A stretch of DNA of 64,000 nucleotides from Clostridium sp. 12(A) (GTDB lineage Bacteria; Bacillota; Clostridia; Lachnospirales; Lachnospiraceae). Below are positions 26,368-35,537 of this stretch, piece after piece. The position numbers and the translations under genes are program-made. The stretch is taken from positions 372,001-436,000 of the forward strand of contig JAGI01000003.1 of assembly GCA_000526575.1 (NCBI GenBank), in the 5' to 3' direction. How positions within the stretch are numbered: position 1 is the stretch's first letter; every line of letters starts with the position of its first letter. The notes beneath the pieces are model-generated. The model worked only from the letters and a program-made list of their open reading frames with translations, was not told where the DNA came from and searched no databases.

Positions 26368-27049
26368 TCTTTTTCAGCCTCCTCTCCAGTAATGTTACAA
26401 GATATGAAAATACCATTACCATGACCAGATAAATAAGGGCCACAGAGATCAGAGGAAAAAATGCGGAATAGGTCCGGCTCTTTATAATATCGCCACCCTT
26501 TGTTAAATCCTGGAGACCTATGTATCCGGCTACGGACGTCTCCTTTAACAGGACGATGAACTCGTTGGCCAGAGTAGGGACCACATTTTTGAAGGCCTGG
26601 GGCATAATGATAAACCACATGGTCTGGGCATAATTAAAGCCCAGGCTTCGTCCTGCTTCAAACTGTCCCCGCTCAATGGAACTGATTCCGCTTCGGAAAA
26701 TCTCTGCCACGTAGGCGCCGGAGTTGATTCCGAATGCCAGGATTGCAGTAAATATCTGCCCCGGATCATGAAATGAAAATATAATGAAATACATGATCAT
26801 AAGCTGTACAACCACCGGCGTTCCGCGGATAACGGTCAAATAAACACTACAGATGGCATTTAAAATCTTTAATCTGCCGGTATTTTCATAAGTGGAGCGA
26901 ATGATGGCAACCAAAAATCCTAATAAAATACCAATCAAAACTGCAAAAAACGTGATTTTCAGCGTATTTTGCAGACCTTCCGTAATGTATTTCCAACGGT
27001 CATCCACAATAAAATTCTGATAAAAATCATCCCTTAGCTTTTCCCACAT
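26357..27049 (-). CDS. Polar amino-acid ABC transporter permease (HisM/GlnP-type)
   Basis: 230 aa membrane subunit, about five helices. It starts with the typical [20 protein letters not shown], has the conserved [16 protein letters not shown] and the ATPase-coupling loop [22 protein letters not shown]. It probably works as a homodimer, since only one permease is encoded. Confidence 0.95.
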   Translation of the reverse strand: MWEKLRDDFYQNFIVDDRWKYITEGLQNTLKITFFAVLIGILLGFLVAIIRSTYENTGRLKILNAICSVYLTVIRGTPVVVQLMIMYFIIFSFHDPGQIFTAILAFGINSGAYVAEIFRSGISSIERGQFEAGRSLGFNYAQTMWFIIMPQAFKNVVPTLANEFIVLLKETSVAGYIGLQDLTKGGDIIKSRTYSAFFPLISVALIYLVMVMVFSYLVTLLERRLKKSEH

Positions 27050-27066
27050 GGCACTCTTCCTTTTTC

Positions 27067-27888
27067 TTATTTTGCAGTAATGTATTTATCTATGATTTTC
27101 TGCAATTCGCCAGAGTCCTTTAATTCCTTAATGGCTCCGTTCATCTTCTCTAATAATTCTGTATTGCCTTTTTTAACAGCAATGGCATACTCTTCTTCTG
27201 TAAAAGCCTCATCAAGAATCTTTAATCCTGTATTATCCTTAACGAATACAGTTGCAGGCTCACGGTCAATAACAACCGCATCGATTTTATCCTGAGTAAG
27301 AGCCATTACAGCATCCATTCCTTTGTTAAAACGCTGTACAGCGGCATCCTTGATATCATCTGCATAGATATCACCGGTCGTTCCAGTCTGAACGCCTACC
27401 TTCTTTCCTTCCAGACCATCTGGATTAACAATGTCGCTTCCTTCTTTTACGATAATGACCTGAGCAGCTTTTGCATAAGTATCAGTGAAATCAACGTTTT
27501 TCTTACGGTCTTCATTCACAGTCATACCAGCAGCCGTAAAATCTGCCTTACCTGACTGTACGGCTGGAATCAGAGAATCAAATGCCATATCCTGAATCTC
27601 AAGCTCCATGCCTAATTTATCAGCGATTGCCTTAGCGATCTCTGCATCAATACCAACGATTTCATTATTGTTATGGTATTCATAAGGTGGGAATTCGGCA
27701 TTGGTGACCATAACGAGCTTTCCACCTGCTGCACTTTCTGCTGTTTTTGTCTCTGCAGCAGTGCTTTCTGCTCCTGCTTTTTCCGTTGCTTTCGCAGTTG
27801 TTTCTGTTTTAGTACCTGTTCCGCCACAAGCGGTTAAAACTGCGGCCATACATACGGCAGCGGCTATTGCGATTACATTCTTCTTCAT
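27067..27888 (-). CDS. Amino-acid-binding lipoprotein of ABC transporter
   Basis: 273 aa. Signal MKKNVIAIAAAVCMAAVLTA is followed by lipobox Cys (TACGG) and a Thr/Ala/Lys-rich linker to about residue 52. The type-II binding fold then starts with KLVMVTNAEFPPYEYHNN. DFTAAGMTVNEDRKKNVDFT and VGVQTGTTGD are the ligand-binding signatures of polar/charged amino-acid receptors. The exact amino acid is not deducible. First gene of the operon, with a strong AGGAGG. Confidence 0.93.
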   Translation of the reverse strand: MKKNVIAIAAAVCMAAVLTACGGTGTKTETTAKATEKAGAESTAAETKTAESAAGGKLVMVTNAEFPPYEYHNNNEIVGIDAEIAKAIADKLGMELEIQDMAFDSLIPAVQSGKADFTAAGMTVNEDRKKNVDFTDTYAKAAQVIIVKEGSDIVNPDGLEGKKVGVQTGTTGDIYADDIKDAAVQRFNKGMDAVMALTQDKIDAVVIDREPATVFVKDNTGLKILDEAFTEEEYAIAVKKGNTELLEKMNGAIKELKDSGELQKIIDKYITAK

Positions 27889-27947
27889 AATGCTTCCTCC
27901 TTATATGCACAAATCTGCATAATTATTAAACAAAGTATCAGTTATAC

Positions 27948-27975
27948 ATTATATAGCATTTTCGGAATTAATCAA
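27948..27975 (-). promoter_or_regulatory. Promoter of amino-acid ABC operon
   Basis: Minus strand: TTGATT (27970-27975), 16-bp spacer, TATAAT (27948-27953), about 60 bp before the binding-protein start. Confidence 0.6.
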
Positions 27976-28095
27976 GTACTTCGTCCTAAGAAAACGCTTA
28001 ATTTTATACATAGTTTCATTTACCTTGCATGTTTTTTTCCAATCCTTTATAATATAGTTTAAATTTGGATGACAGGTAGAATTGAGGGTATCAAT

Positions 28096-28875
28096 ATGAA
28101 GGATTTCCTTGAAAAAACCGCATGGCCTATGAATCCGCCGCTCCCTTACTCCTTGTTTCATATTCTCTTTCTGGCGGTGGGGCTTACACTGGCTGTTTTA
28201 CTGGCCTACTATACCAGCAGGAGAATTGATAAAAAGAAGCTTCCGCGCCTGCTTTTTATCTGTGGGCTGGTCCTTTTAGGCACGGAGCTTTGGAAGCAGC
28301 TTTTTCTTTATTATGTAGTCAATGAGCAGACCTATAACTGGTGGTATTTTCCATTTCAGCTTTGCAGCCTTCCCATGTATTTTTGCCTCCTCCTTCCCTT
28401 TGTCCCAGGGAGACAAGGTCAAAGGATTATCTGCACCTTTATGCAGGACTTTAACTTGTTAGGAGGAATCATGGCACTGGCTGAGCCTTCCGGGCTCTTT
28501 CACCCTTACTGGCTCTTAACGCTTCACGGTCTTATCTGGCATCTTTTGCTGGTCTATATCGGTCTCTTAATCGCATTCTCCCGCTTTTCAGATGTCTCAC
28601 TTAAGGGATTTGTAAAAACCTTGCCCCTGTTTTTGATTTGCTGCATTATCGCTTCTATTATAAATCGAACTGCCAAGCCTTTGGGTCAGGCTGATATGTT
28701 CTATATTTCCCCCTATTACCCTTCCGCACAGATTGTATTTCATGAAATCGCTGTAGCGTTTGGTATAGGAGCTGGAAATGTAGTCTATTTATTTTCAACC
28801 TGTCTGGGTGGATTTATCTTTCACGTGATCTTTAACAGAATCCATCTGCGACCGGTACAGCCAATAGAAAAATAG
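28096..28875 (+). CDS. YwaF-like integral membrane protein
   Basis: 259 aa with about seven hydrophobic segments. The conserved pattern WWYFPFQLCSLPMYFCLLLPF, followed by FMQDFNLLGGIMALAEPSG and LTLHGLIWHLLLVYIGL, identifies the TIGR02206/YwaF (TMEM164-like) family. The function in bacteria is not established. GAGGG at about 28085 favours ATG 28096 over the in-frame ATG at 28069. It sits next to the C_GCAxxG_C_C gene, 35 bp away. Confidence 0.75.
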   Translation: MKDFLEKTAWPMNPPLPYSLFHILFLAVGLTLAVLLAYYTSRRIDKKKLPRLLFICGLVLLGTELWKQLFLYYVVNEQTYNWWYFPFQLCSLPMYFCLLLPFVPGRQGQRIICTFMQDFNLLGGIMALAEPSGLFHPYWLLTLHGLIWHLLLVYIGLLIAFSRFSDVSLKGFVKTLPLFLICCIIASIINRTAKPLGQADMFYISPYYPSAQIVFHEIAVAFGIGAGNVVYLFSTCLGGFIFHVIFNRIHLRPVQPIEK

Positions 28876-28910
28876 TAACTTATAAGAGTTAGAAAAAGGA
28901 GGAATTTCAC

Positions 28911-29333
28911 ATGTCAGATACAACAAAAAGAATGGAAGAAGCTTTGAAAAAGCACGATATGGGATATAACTGTGCCCAGGCCGTTTCCTGTGTCTTCTGC
29001 GACAAAGTGGGCATTGACGAGGAAACCATGTTCCGTATCACCGAAGGTATGGGACTGGGAATGGGCGGCATGGAAGGCACCTGTGGAGCCATTGGCGCTG
29101 CATCCATACTTTCCGGACTGAAAAACAGCTCCGCCCATTTAGACAGCCCGGACTCTAAAAAGATTTCTTATCAGATGTCCAGGCAATGCTTATCAAATTT
29201 TAAAAACCAGAATGGAAGCTTAATCTGTAAAGACATCAAAGGCGTGGAAACAGGAAATGTCCTGCGCTCCTGCAATGACTGCATCGCTGATGCCGTGAAG
29301 ATTATTGACGAAACTCTTTTCTCGCCTCTTTGA
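28911..29333 (+). CDS. C_GCAxxG_C_C family protein (putative redox/metal protein)
   Basis: 140 aa. It carries the defining Cys pattern: GYNCAQAV, then GMEGTCGAIGAASILSG, then Cys in RQCLSNF, LICKDI and SCNDCI. The family is thought to bind a metal or cofactor, but its role is unknown. GGAGG precedes ATG 28911. Its last 32 bp overlap the convergent amidase gene. Confidence 0.85.
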   Translation: MSDTTKRMEEALKKHDMGYNCAQAVSCVFCDKVGIDEETMFRITEGMGLGMGGMEGTCGAIGAASILSGLKNSSAHLDSPDSKKISYQMSRQCLSNFKNQNGSLICKDIKGVETGNVLRSCNDCIADAVKIIDETLFSPL

Positions 29334-30030
29334 CGTCCTGTAAGAACTTTTTCCACTCATCTTCATGGGCTACAAAGTATCTGGGACAATCCTTTCCAGT
29401 GGCATCGTAATGGCGGATGACATCTTTCTCCGTCAATCCCAGATTCTCACAAAGCCAGGCAGTGAACTTGACAAGTGATCCATAGGTATCATCACTAAAC
29501 TTGCCGGTCTCATCGGGATGGCAGCATTCAATGGAGATGGTATTGGGATTCTTTTCTTTTGATGTGGCGTATGCCATCTCAGTGATTGGAATCCCCTGAA
29601 GGACCTCACCATCCAGACCAATGATAAAATGACTGCTGGCAGAGATTTTTTTAATCCCCTTCTGATCCTTTAAACTGTCAAAATAGGCCATGTTCTGCTT
29701 GGCAGTGGTTCCTGGATTTGCTACGTAATGTATGACTATTTCCTTGACCCGCTTCATCTCTGTCTGGGGCCTGGAGTATTCGTTGGGGGTTATGAAATCC
29801 TGCTCCACCCAAGAGGGCATGGTCACGGATTTTAAATCCACATAATTTCTTTGAAATATCTGACTCAGTGCGATTAAAAGCACGGTCAGGGCGGAAGCTA
29901 ATATCAGTGTTTTACCGATTATGTACAGGATATTTAAAAATGTCTGTTTCTTCTTTTGCTTCCTGCGTCTTTCTCTTTGGCGCCGGCGCCGTTCCAGCTC
30001 GTTAAAGCTATCCTTTGTCTGATTTTTCAT
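29302..30030 (-). CDS. Membrane-anchored N-acetylmuramoyl-L-alanine amidase (Amidase_2)
   Basis: 242 aa cell-wall hydrolase. A very basic cytoplasmic head (RRRRQRERRRKQKKKQ) precedes one transmembrane helix (about 33-53); the catalytic domain faces the wall. Zinc ligands are visible in IVIHYVAN (His), IRHYDATGKDCP (His and Cys), with SSHFIIGLDG and SIECCH typical of the fold. CAGGAG precedes ATG 30030. Cleaves the bond between muramic acid and the stem peptide. Confidence 0.88.
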   Translation of the reverse strand: MKNQTKDSFNELERRRRQRERRRKQKKKQTFLNILYIIGKTLILASALTVLLIALSQIFQRNYVDLKSVTMPSWVEQDFITPNEYSRPQTEMKRVKEIVIHYVANPGTTAKQNMAYFDSLKDQKGIKKISASSHFIIGLDGEVLQGIPITEMAYATSKEKNPNTISIECCHPDETGKFSDDTYGSLVKFTAWLCENLGLTEKDVIRHYDATGKDCPRYFVAHEDEWKKFLQDVKEARKEFRQ

Positions 30031-30096
30031 ATGCCAAACTCCTGAAATGACTTTTCCTTAGTTTACGTCTTTTGAAGGGGGAAAGTCAATAAAAAA

Positions 30097-31698
30097 TCAG
30101 GATTCAGGGAAGATTTTAGCCTTAGACTCCATATTCACGGTCTCACAGACCTCCTGTAAGAGCTGATGAAGATCCCTCTGGACCATCTCTTCACAAAGGA
30201 TCACCAGTTTGTCTCCTGCCAAAAAGGAAGTCTCACCTCTCGGAACAAATTCTGCCTCTCCCCGGATTAAGGAAACCAAAAGACAGGTCCTTGGCCACTG
30301 AATTTCTGATACCTTTCGCCCCTCTGCTTCACTTCCATGAAAAATCATGCCTTCTACCAGTACCTTTTCTCCTCTGGAGACAAGACCATTCTGGGGATTT
30401 AGTCTGGCTAACAAACGGTGTAGCAGCTGATCGTAGACCGGAGCACAGTGTGCCATATCCGGTATCACATAAGCCACAAGAGATACCATGGAAAGCGTCA
30501 ATAGATGGGAGAAGCTTCCCGTCATCTCACTAATTAAAATAATTCCTGTAATCGGTGCACGGACAATGGCAGCGAAATAACCAGCCATTCCAAGGATGAT
30601 GAAATTATCCAAAAGCCCGTCTAAGGAGCCGGTCACCCCTTCGGCAGTCTTATAATATATGCTGCCAATGATTGCCCCTAAGACCAATAGAGGCAGGAAT
30701 ATCCCTCCTGGGGCACCAGAGCCAAAGCTAATGAGGGAAAAACTGAATTTAAGGATAAATAAGAGACAGAGTCCTCCTATGACCAATTGATCCGTGGTCA
30801 GGTTCTCTACCAGAGGGTGGCCTCCTCCCAATACATAAGGATAGGTAAAACCAAACACTCCGGCTAAGAAAAAGGGAATCAAAAGCCGTATTGTCTGCTT
30901 AGGAATTTTCTGAAACACATCCTGTGTCTTAGCCAGACAGGTATTATACACGATTCCAAGGCCACCAAGAAGCACCCCCAATAAAATCACGTGACCATAG
31001 CTTCCAAGGGGCATCATACGGGTAATCTGAAAGTTAAAGACTGGCTTTAATCCAAACACATTTCTGGAAACAAAGTCGGCCGTGATAGAAGAAGCCATGG
31101 TAGATAGAAGGATTTCCGGTGAGAAATGCTTATGTACCTCTTCCAAAGAGAACAGGACTCCGGCAATTGGTGCGTTAAACGCTGCGGAAAGACCAGCACT
31201 TGCCCCGCAGGTAATCAACAGCTTTTCTTCTGTTTTTCCCCGTCTTATCATACGGGACACACCTTTTGCAGACATGGCTCCAAGCTGGATGCTGGGACCC
31301 TCTCTTCCCAGTGATAAGCCGCAGCCAATGGCTAAGAGCCCACCTGTCAGCTTTGCTATGAGGACCTTCCACCAACAAGGATCAAGCGCCCCGATCATCT
31401 CCCCTTCCACCTGGGGAATGCCGCTGCCGGATATGAAAGATTCCCATTTTAATAAGCGGGAAACTATAAAGGCTGAAAAGAATAAGAAAGCAAACCAGAG
31501 CGGTATCATGAAGGTATGAGCTTTTCCATAGGCTAAGAGGAATTGAAGCAGTTTATCTGCATAGATCAGCAAATATCGAAACAATACCACCACCCCGCCA
31601 GAAACCGCTCCTACGAGGATTCCTTCCAGTATTAATTCATAGCGAAAGCTGCGAAATCGATGAATGGTATTTTTAACCGAATGGTCGTCTGGCTGCAT
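30097..31698 (-). CDS. ClC-family chloride transporter with RCK/TrkA-C domain
   Basis: 533 aa. The membrane part (about 20-430) carries GSGIPQVEGE and GREGPSIQLGA (with the gating Glu) and GAPGGIFLPLLVLGA. SLEEVHKHF contains the Glu pair at the position used for proton coupling, which suggests Cl-/H+ exchange. The C-terminal 80 residues resemble a TrkA-C ligand-binding domain. GGAGG is 8 nt before the third codon ATG 31698 but only 2 nt before ATG 31704, so 31698 is preferred. Confidence 0.9.
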   Translation of the reverse strand: MQPDDHSVKNTIHRFRSFRYELILEGILVGAVSGGVVVLFRYLLIYADKLLQFLLAYGKAHTFMIPLWFAFLFFSAFIVSRLLKWESFISGSGIPQVEGEMIGALDPCWWKVLIAKLTGGLLAIGCGLSLGREGPSIQLGAMSAKGVSRMIRRGKTEEKLLITCGASAGLSAAFNAPIAGVLFSLEEVHKHFSPEILLSTMASSITADFVSRNVFGLKPVFNFQITRMMPLGSYGHVILLGVLLGGLGIVYNTCLAKTQDVFQKIPKQTIRLLIPFFLAGVFGFTYPYVLGGGHPLVENLTTDQLVIGGLCLLFILKFSFSLISFGSGAPGGIFLPLLVLGAIIGSIYYKTAEGVTGSLDGLLDNFIILGMAGYFAAIVRAPITGIILISEMTGSFSHLLTLSMVSLVAYVIPDMAHCAPVYDQLLHRLLARLNPQNGLVSRGEKVLVEGMIFHGSEAEGRKVSEIQWPRTCLLVSLIRGEAEFVPRGETSFLAGDKLVILCEEMVQRDLHQLLQEVCETVNMESKAKIFPES

Positions 31699-31786
31699 GT
31701 TCATATCCTCCTGTTTTTAATAATCAATCTTTATCTGAAATAAACAGTTTCAAATTATAACTCTATTATATGTGGTTTGCAAGGAA

Positions 31787-31818
31787 AAGCCTGGTAAAAA
31801 CAAAAAGAAACCAGGCTT
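31787..31818 (-). terminator. Terminator after the HPr-like gene
   Basis: 8-bp stem AAGCCTGG / CCAGGCTT with a T-rich 16-nt loop, followed on the minus strand by TTTTCCTT. Moderate strength. Confidence 0.55.
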
Positions 31819-31867
31819 GTATCGTAAAAAATACAAGTCTGATTTCGTACCTTATTACATAGAAGAA

Positions 31868-32089
31868 TTAAGCAGCACGCCCAACCAGCTCCTCTGGAGA
31901 TGCGGTTTCGTTATGGCAAACGATTTCTACCTGCCGCCCAATTCCTATAATCATGACTCCCATCAGGGATTTTCCATCAATGACTAATTGATTGCATATC
32001 ACATCTACCTCATAGCTGCATTTCTCGGCTCTCACCACAAATGCAACCAATTCTTCTACGGTAGTAAATGTGTGCTTTATATTCCTCAC
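31868..32089 (-). CDS. HPr-like protein lacking the phosphorylated histidine
   Basis: 73 aa, HPr/Crh fold. DGKSLMGVMIIGIGRQVEI corresponds to the HPr helix with the regulatory Ser (S41 here, Ser46 in HPr). The active-site GIHARP loop is absent; TTVEELVAF stands there. It therefore cannot act as a PTS phosphocarrier but could be a serine-phosphorylated regulator, as Crh is. GTG start with GAGGTG 5 nt upstream. Lies alone between the ClC gene and tRNA-Ser. Confidence 0.75.
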   Translation of the reverse strand: MRNIKHTFTTVEELVAFVVRAEKCSYEVDVICNQLVIDGKSLMGVMIIGIGRQVEIVCHNETASPEELVGRAA

Positions 32090-32365
32090 TCCTACACCTC
32101 TTCCATGAATTTCTTTGGTTTTATATTCATATTTAACAAAATTTTCTGGATTTTATTTATTATTTATGCAGTTTTTTCTAATCTCAATCCTATTATTTCC
32201 ATTGTATAAAACCTTATTCTGTTAAAATGCATTTATTTCACGAAAAACACTACACAAACCCGACATTATCGTGTATAATCGTATCGTTCGCATTTTTATG
32301 GTATGATGTTAAAAAGTAAAATGGGAATGATTTTATGAATAAAATGAAAATTATTTATATTATAT

Positions 32366-32451
32366 GGAAGCGTATCGAAGTGGTCATAACGAGCCGCACT
32401 CGAAATGCGGTTGTCCGCAAGGGCACGTGGGTTCGAATCCCACCGCTTCCG
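32366..32451 (+). tRNA. tRNA-Ser (anticodon CGA)
   Basis: Acceptor stem GGAAGCG / CGCTTCC, anticodon arm CCGCA-CTCGAAA-TGCGG giving anticodon CGA (reads UCG), long class-II variable arm, T-arm GTGGGTTCGAATCCCAC, discriminator G. CCA is not encoded. All stems pair. Confidence 0.97.
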
Positions 32452-32460
32452 TCATCGACA

Positions 32461-32490
32461 AAGCCTGTAATCAAACTCGATTACAGGCTT
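32461..32490 (+). terminator. tRNA-Ser terminator
   Basis: Perfect 12-bp stem AAGCCTGTAATC / GATTACAGGCTT with loop AAACTC, 9 bp past the tRNA. The T-tract is broken (ATCCTATTTC). No gene is seen between here and 32652. Confidence 0.75.
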
Positions 32491-32651
32491 ATCCTATTTC
32501 TGTGGAGTTAACTAATCGTACCGGCTGGGCTCGTATCTAAAGGCTGATTGGATTGCCCTTTTCCATTGTCACACAAAATCAAACATACATACGCCCATAT
32601 ACCCATCCACTGTCTCTTAAACGGTACTGCCGATGCAGGCAAAGCCTCCAG

Positions 32652-33086
32652 CTATGGTTCCATTTTCTGCTTTTCTGCGTTTAAGCTGGTAATCCTTTTG
32701 CACATCATGGAAAAGGCGTGTACTTCTTCCTCTGTTAATGCTTCTTCAATCAGGTTCATGATTTCGTTTCCAAAGTCCTCAACACGGTCTAAAAAAGCTT
32801 TTCCTTCTTTGGTAAGAACAATATGGTAAGAGCGGCGGTCACTGGTCTGCCTTTCCTGAGTAATATAATTCTTTTCCAGCAAACGCTTAGTTAGTTTTGA
32901 AATGCCAGACTGTGAGATACCTCTCATCTCAGCAAGTTCTTTCGTGGTTTTTTGCCCTTGCTTATTCAGTGTATCCAGTATATAGTATTGTGCCGTTGAA
33001 ACACCTTCCACATTGAACCGATTGGAATCTGATACAATCATGCATTGAAAGGGAACATAACTTTCCTCTAATTCTTTTTTTGCCAT
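32652..33086 (-). CDS. MarR-family regulator
   Basis: 144 aa. The winged helix is clear: TAQYYILDTLNKQGQKTTKE, the recognition helix SQSGISKLTKRLL and the wing QTSDRRSYHIVLT. It lies 12 bp downstream of the UvrA-like gene and is translated from AGGAGGT. It probably represses this two-gene operon through the inverted repeat at 35388-35411. Confidence 0.9.
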   Translation of the reverse strand: MAKKELEESYVPFQCMIVSDSNRFNVEGVSTAQYYILDTLNKQGQKTTKELAEMRGISQSGISKLTKRLLEKNYITQERQTSDRRSYHIVLTKEGKAFLDRVEDFGNEIMNLIEEALTEEEVHAFSMMCKRITSLNAEKQKMEP

Positions 33087-33098
33087 TAAGTCAACCTC

Positions 33099-35360
33099 CT
33101 AATTTTCATTGATATACTTTTTCAAATGAGTTCCAGTCAGAGAATCTGGACAGTGAACCAGATCCTTAGGTAATCCTGTAAACATAATCTTACCACCATT
33201 CTGTCCTGCATAGGGGCCTATGTCAATCACCCAATCTGCTTCACAAATAATATCCAAATTGTGTTCTATGACAATAAGAGTGGAATTTTGTTCTACAAGG
33301 CGATTCATTACACCTATTAGTTGTTTTATATCTGCCATATGAAGGCCTGTTGACGGTTCGTCCAAGACATAAATCTGACCAACGTTTTCAAGCTCGGAAG
33401 CAAGTTTCATTCGCTGTAATTCACCACCTGAAAGGGTGCTTAATGGCTGTCCCAAAGAAAGATACGTGATACCAACGTCTGATAGTCGTTTTAAAACCGT
33501 TACGATTTCTTTTTCCTGAAAAAATTCAAGAGCTTCTGTGACCGTCATTTCAAGAACATCGGATATATTTTTTCCTCTTAGCTCATAGGCAAGCACTTCG
33601 TCCGTATAACGGTTTCCGTGACATTCTTCGCATACTGTAACAATTGTGTCCATAAACGCCAAATCTGTATAAGTAACTCCCAGACCTTTACAGGCAGGGC
33701 AGGCACCCTTTGAATTGAAACTAAATAGGGAGGGGCTTACATCGTTCCTCTTGGCAAATAATTTTCTGATCATATCAAAGATACCTGTAACGGTTGCAAT
33801 GTTGGAGCGTTTTGAAGCTTGTATTCCTTTCTGGTCAATAAAAACAGTTTCTGGATAAAACCGTGGCAATACTCCATGAATAAGCGTACTTTTTCCTGAA
33901 CCGGCAACTCCGGTTACAACAGTCATTACTCCTTTGGGTATCTCAACTGATAAATTCTTTAGATTATGCATGGCTGCATTTTGAATGCAAAGGGAACCTT
34001 TCGGGGTACGAGTTTCCGGTTTTAGCTTGGGAATGTGGGATAAGTATTTCCCCGTAAGAGTGCCCGAAGTCTTTAGTCCATCTAAATTTCCCTGATATAC
34101 AACTTCCCCACCGCGGGTTCCAGCACCTGGTCCCATATCAATAATATGGTCTGCAATTTTTATCATGTCTGGGTCATGCTCTACGATGAGAACGGTGTTC
34201 CCTTTGTCACGCAGCAATCTCATAAGCTCATTCATTTTACTTATGTCATGAGGGTGAAGCCCGATACTCGGTTCGTCAAAGATGTAAGTGAGGTCGGTCA
34301 AACTACTGCCAAGCTGACTAACCATTTTAATTCTTTGAGACTCCCCGCCTGAAAGTGTAGATGTTTCTCTGCTTAAGTTTAAATAGCCAAGCCCTATGGA
34401 TACCATGTGATTCATCCGATTCACAAGCTCTGAAACAATTGTAGTGGCTACAGGAGCATGAACGGACTTAACAAAATCAAGAAGCTCATTCATCTGCATC
34501 TCCCCGCACTCCCCGATACTTTTACCGTTTACTTTACAAGACAACACCTTATCATTTAAACGGGTTCCGTGACAGTGGGGACAGTCCTGTTTTACAACAA
34601 ATCGTTCTATTTCTTTTCCGTATCTGACTTTTTCGCCATCTTCTTTTTTAAGAAAACTCCGCTCAATGCGGGGAATCAGCCCCTCATATAATGAGGTTTT
34701 ATGCCATTCTGGTGTGGGATTCTTAATCTTGATTCCATCTGCGTAAAGTAACAGTTCCAGCTCCTCAGCAGAATAGTCTTTCAATTTTTTATCGTTATCA
34801 AAAAAGCCTGAATGAATATAACGGGTCAATCGCCAACCGCCAGGTTCAAAGGTTGAAAAACGGATAGCTCCCTGATTTAAGGATTTATTCTTATCCAACA
34901 GTCTTTCCAGATCAATGGTTTCAATTTTCCCCAAGCCCTCGCAATGTTCACACATTCCGGACGGATTGTTAAAGGAAAAAACATCGGAATAACCGACAAA
35001 TGGCTCTCCAATTCTGGAAAACAATAAACGTAATACAGAATAAATATCGGTAATTGTCCCAACCGTTGACCGGGAATTACCGCCTAATCTTTTTTGATTG
35101 ATGATAAAGGCAACAGACAAATTTTCAATGGCATCCACATCGGGCTTTCCGTAATGTGGCAAGCGGTGACGGATAAAACTGGTGTAGGTCTCATTCAGTT
35201 GTCTTTGCGATTCTGCCGCTATTGTATCAAAGACCAAAGATGATTTTCCCGAACCGGAAACACCTGTGAAAACCGTAATTTCTTTTTTGGGTATCAGAAC
35301 ATTTATATTTTTTAAATTTCGCTCCCTTGCACCTGATACTTTGATGTAGTGATCATACAT
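33099..35360 (-). CDS. UvrA-like ABC protein, class II (drug-resistance type)
   Basis: 753 aa, about 190 residues shorter than true UvrA. Two ATPase halves are present (GVSGSGKSSLVFDT and GVAGSGKSTLIHGV; signatures LSGGESQRIKM and LSGGELQRMKL), with zinc Cys pairs CEHCEG, CPHCHG and CPACKG, CEECHG. The UvrB-binding domain appears missing, as in UvrA2/DrrC-type proteins linked to tolerance of DNA-binding drugs. Coupling to marR and the nearby cat gene supports a resistance role. It does not replace genomic uvrA. Confidence 0.85.
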   Translation of the reverse strand: MYDHYIKVSGARERNLKNINVLIPKKEITVFTGVSGSGKSSLVFDTIAAESQRQLNETYTSFIRHRLPHYGKPDVDAIENLSVAFIINQKRLGGNSRSTVGTITDIYSVLRLLFSRIGEPFVGYSDVFSFNNPSGMCEHCEGLGKIETIDLERLLDKNKSLNQGAIRFSTFEPGGWRLTRYIHSGFFDNDKKLKDYSAEELELLLYADGIKIKNPTPEWHKTSLYEGLIPRIERSFLKKEDGEKVRYGKEIERFVVKQDCPHCHGTRLNDKVLSCKVNGKSIGECGEMQMNELLDFVKSVHAPVATTIVSELVNRMNHMVSIGLGYLNLSRETSTLSGGESQRIKMVSQLGSSLTDLTYIFDEPSIGLHPHDISKMNELMRLLRDKGNTVLIVEHDPDMIKIADHIIDMGPGAGTRGGEVVYQGNLDGLKTSGTLTGKYLSHIPKLKPETRTPKGSLCIQNAAMHNLKNLSVEIPKGVMTVVTGVAGSGKSTLIHGVLPRFYPETVFIDQKGIQASKRSNIATVTGIFDMIRKLFAKRNDVSPSLFSFNSKGACPACKGLGVTYTDLAFMDTIVTVCEECHGNRYTDEVLAYELRGKNISDVLEMTVTEALEFFQEKEIVTVLKRLSDVGITYLSLGQPLSTLSGGELQRMKLASELENVGQIYVLDEPSTGLHMADIKQLIGVMNRLVEQNSTLIVIEHNLDIICEADWVIDIGPYAGQNGGKIMFTGLPKDLVHCPDSLTGTHLKKYINEN

Positions 35361-35380
35361 ATTTTTCCCTCGTTCTTTAT

Positions 35381-35411
35381 ATGATACAGTTAATATATGA
35401 GTGGGTTAACT
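35381..35411 (-). promoter_or_regulatory. Promoter with overlapping MarR operator
   Basis: Minus-strand promoter TTAACC (35404-35409), 17-bp spacer, TATCAT (35381-35386). The inverted repeat AGTTAA-N12-TTAACT (35388-35411) covers the spacer and -35, an ideal position for repression by the MarR protein encoded by the second gene. Confidence 0.6.
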
Positions 35412-35481
35412 ATATATTATCACCATTTTTATTTCTATGCAATAACTGTAGTCGAATTTAGTAAATAGCATATCCACGAAC

Positions 35482-35520
35482 AACACCCCCACGCAAACCA
35501 TAGGTTCACGCGGGGGTGTT
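35482..35520 (-). terminator. Terminator after cat
   Basis: Stem AACACCCCC / GGGGGTGTT plus partial pairing of CGC/GCG inside, 17 bp beyond the cat stop. The T-tract is poor. Confidence 0.6.
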
Positions 35521-35537
35521 AAGATAATCTTTGAAAA

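Noticed and set aside
31772-31987. Plus-strand 71-residue open frame over the HPr-like gene
   Set aside because: Opposite strand of a recognisable gene and of its terminator; no ribosome site.
32500-32650. Second small RNA or gene after tRNA-Ser
   Set aside because: No stable fold, promoter or open frame beyond the tRNA terminator was seen.
33099-35360. Housekeeping UvrA
   Set aside because: Too short (753 aa), UvrB-binding region appears missing, paired with marR rather than uvrB.
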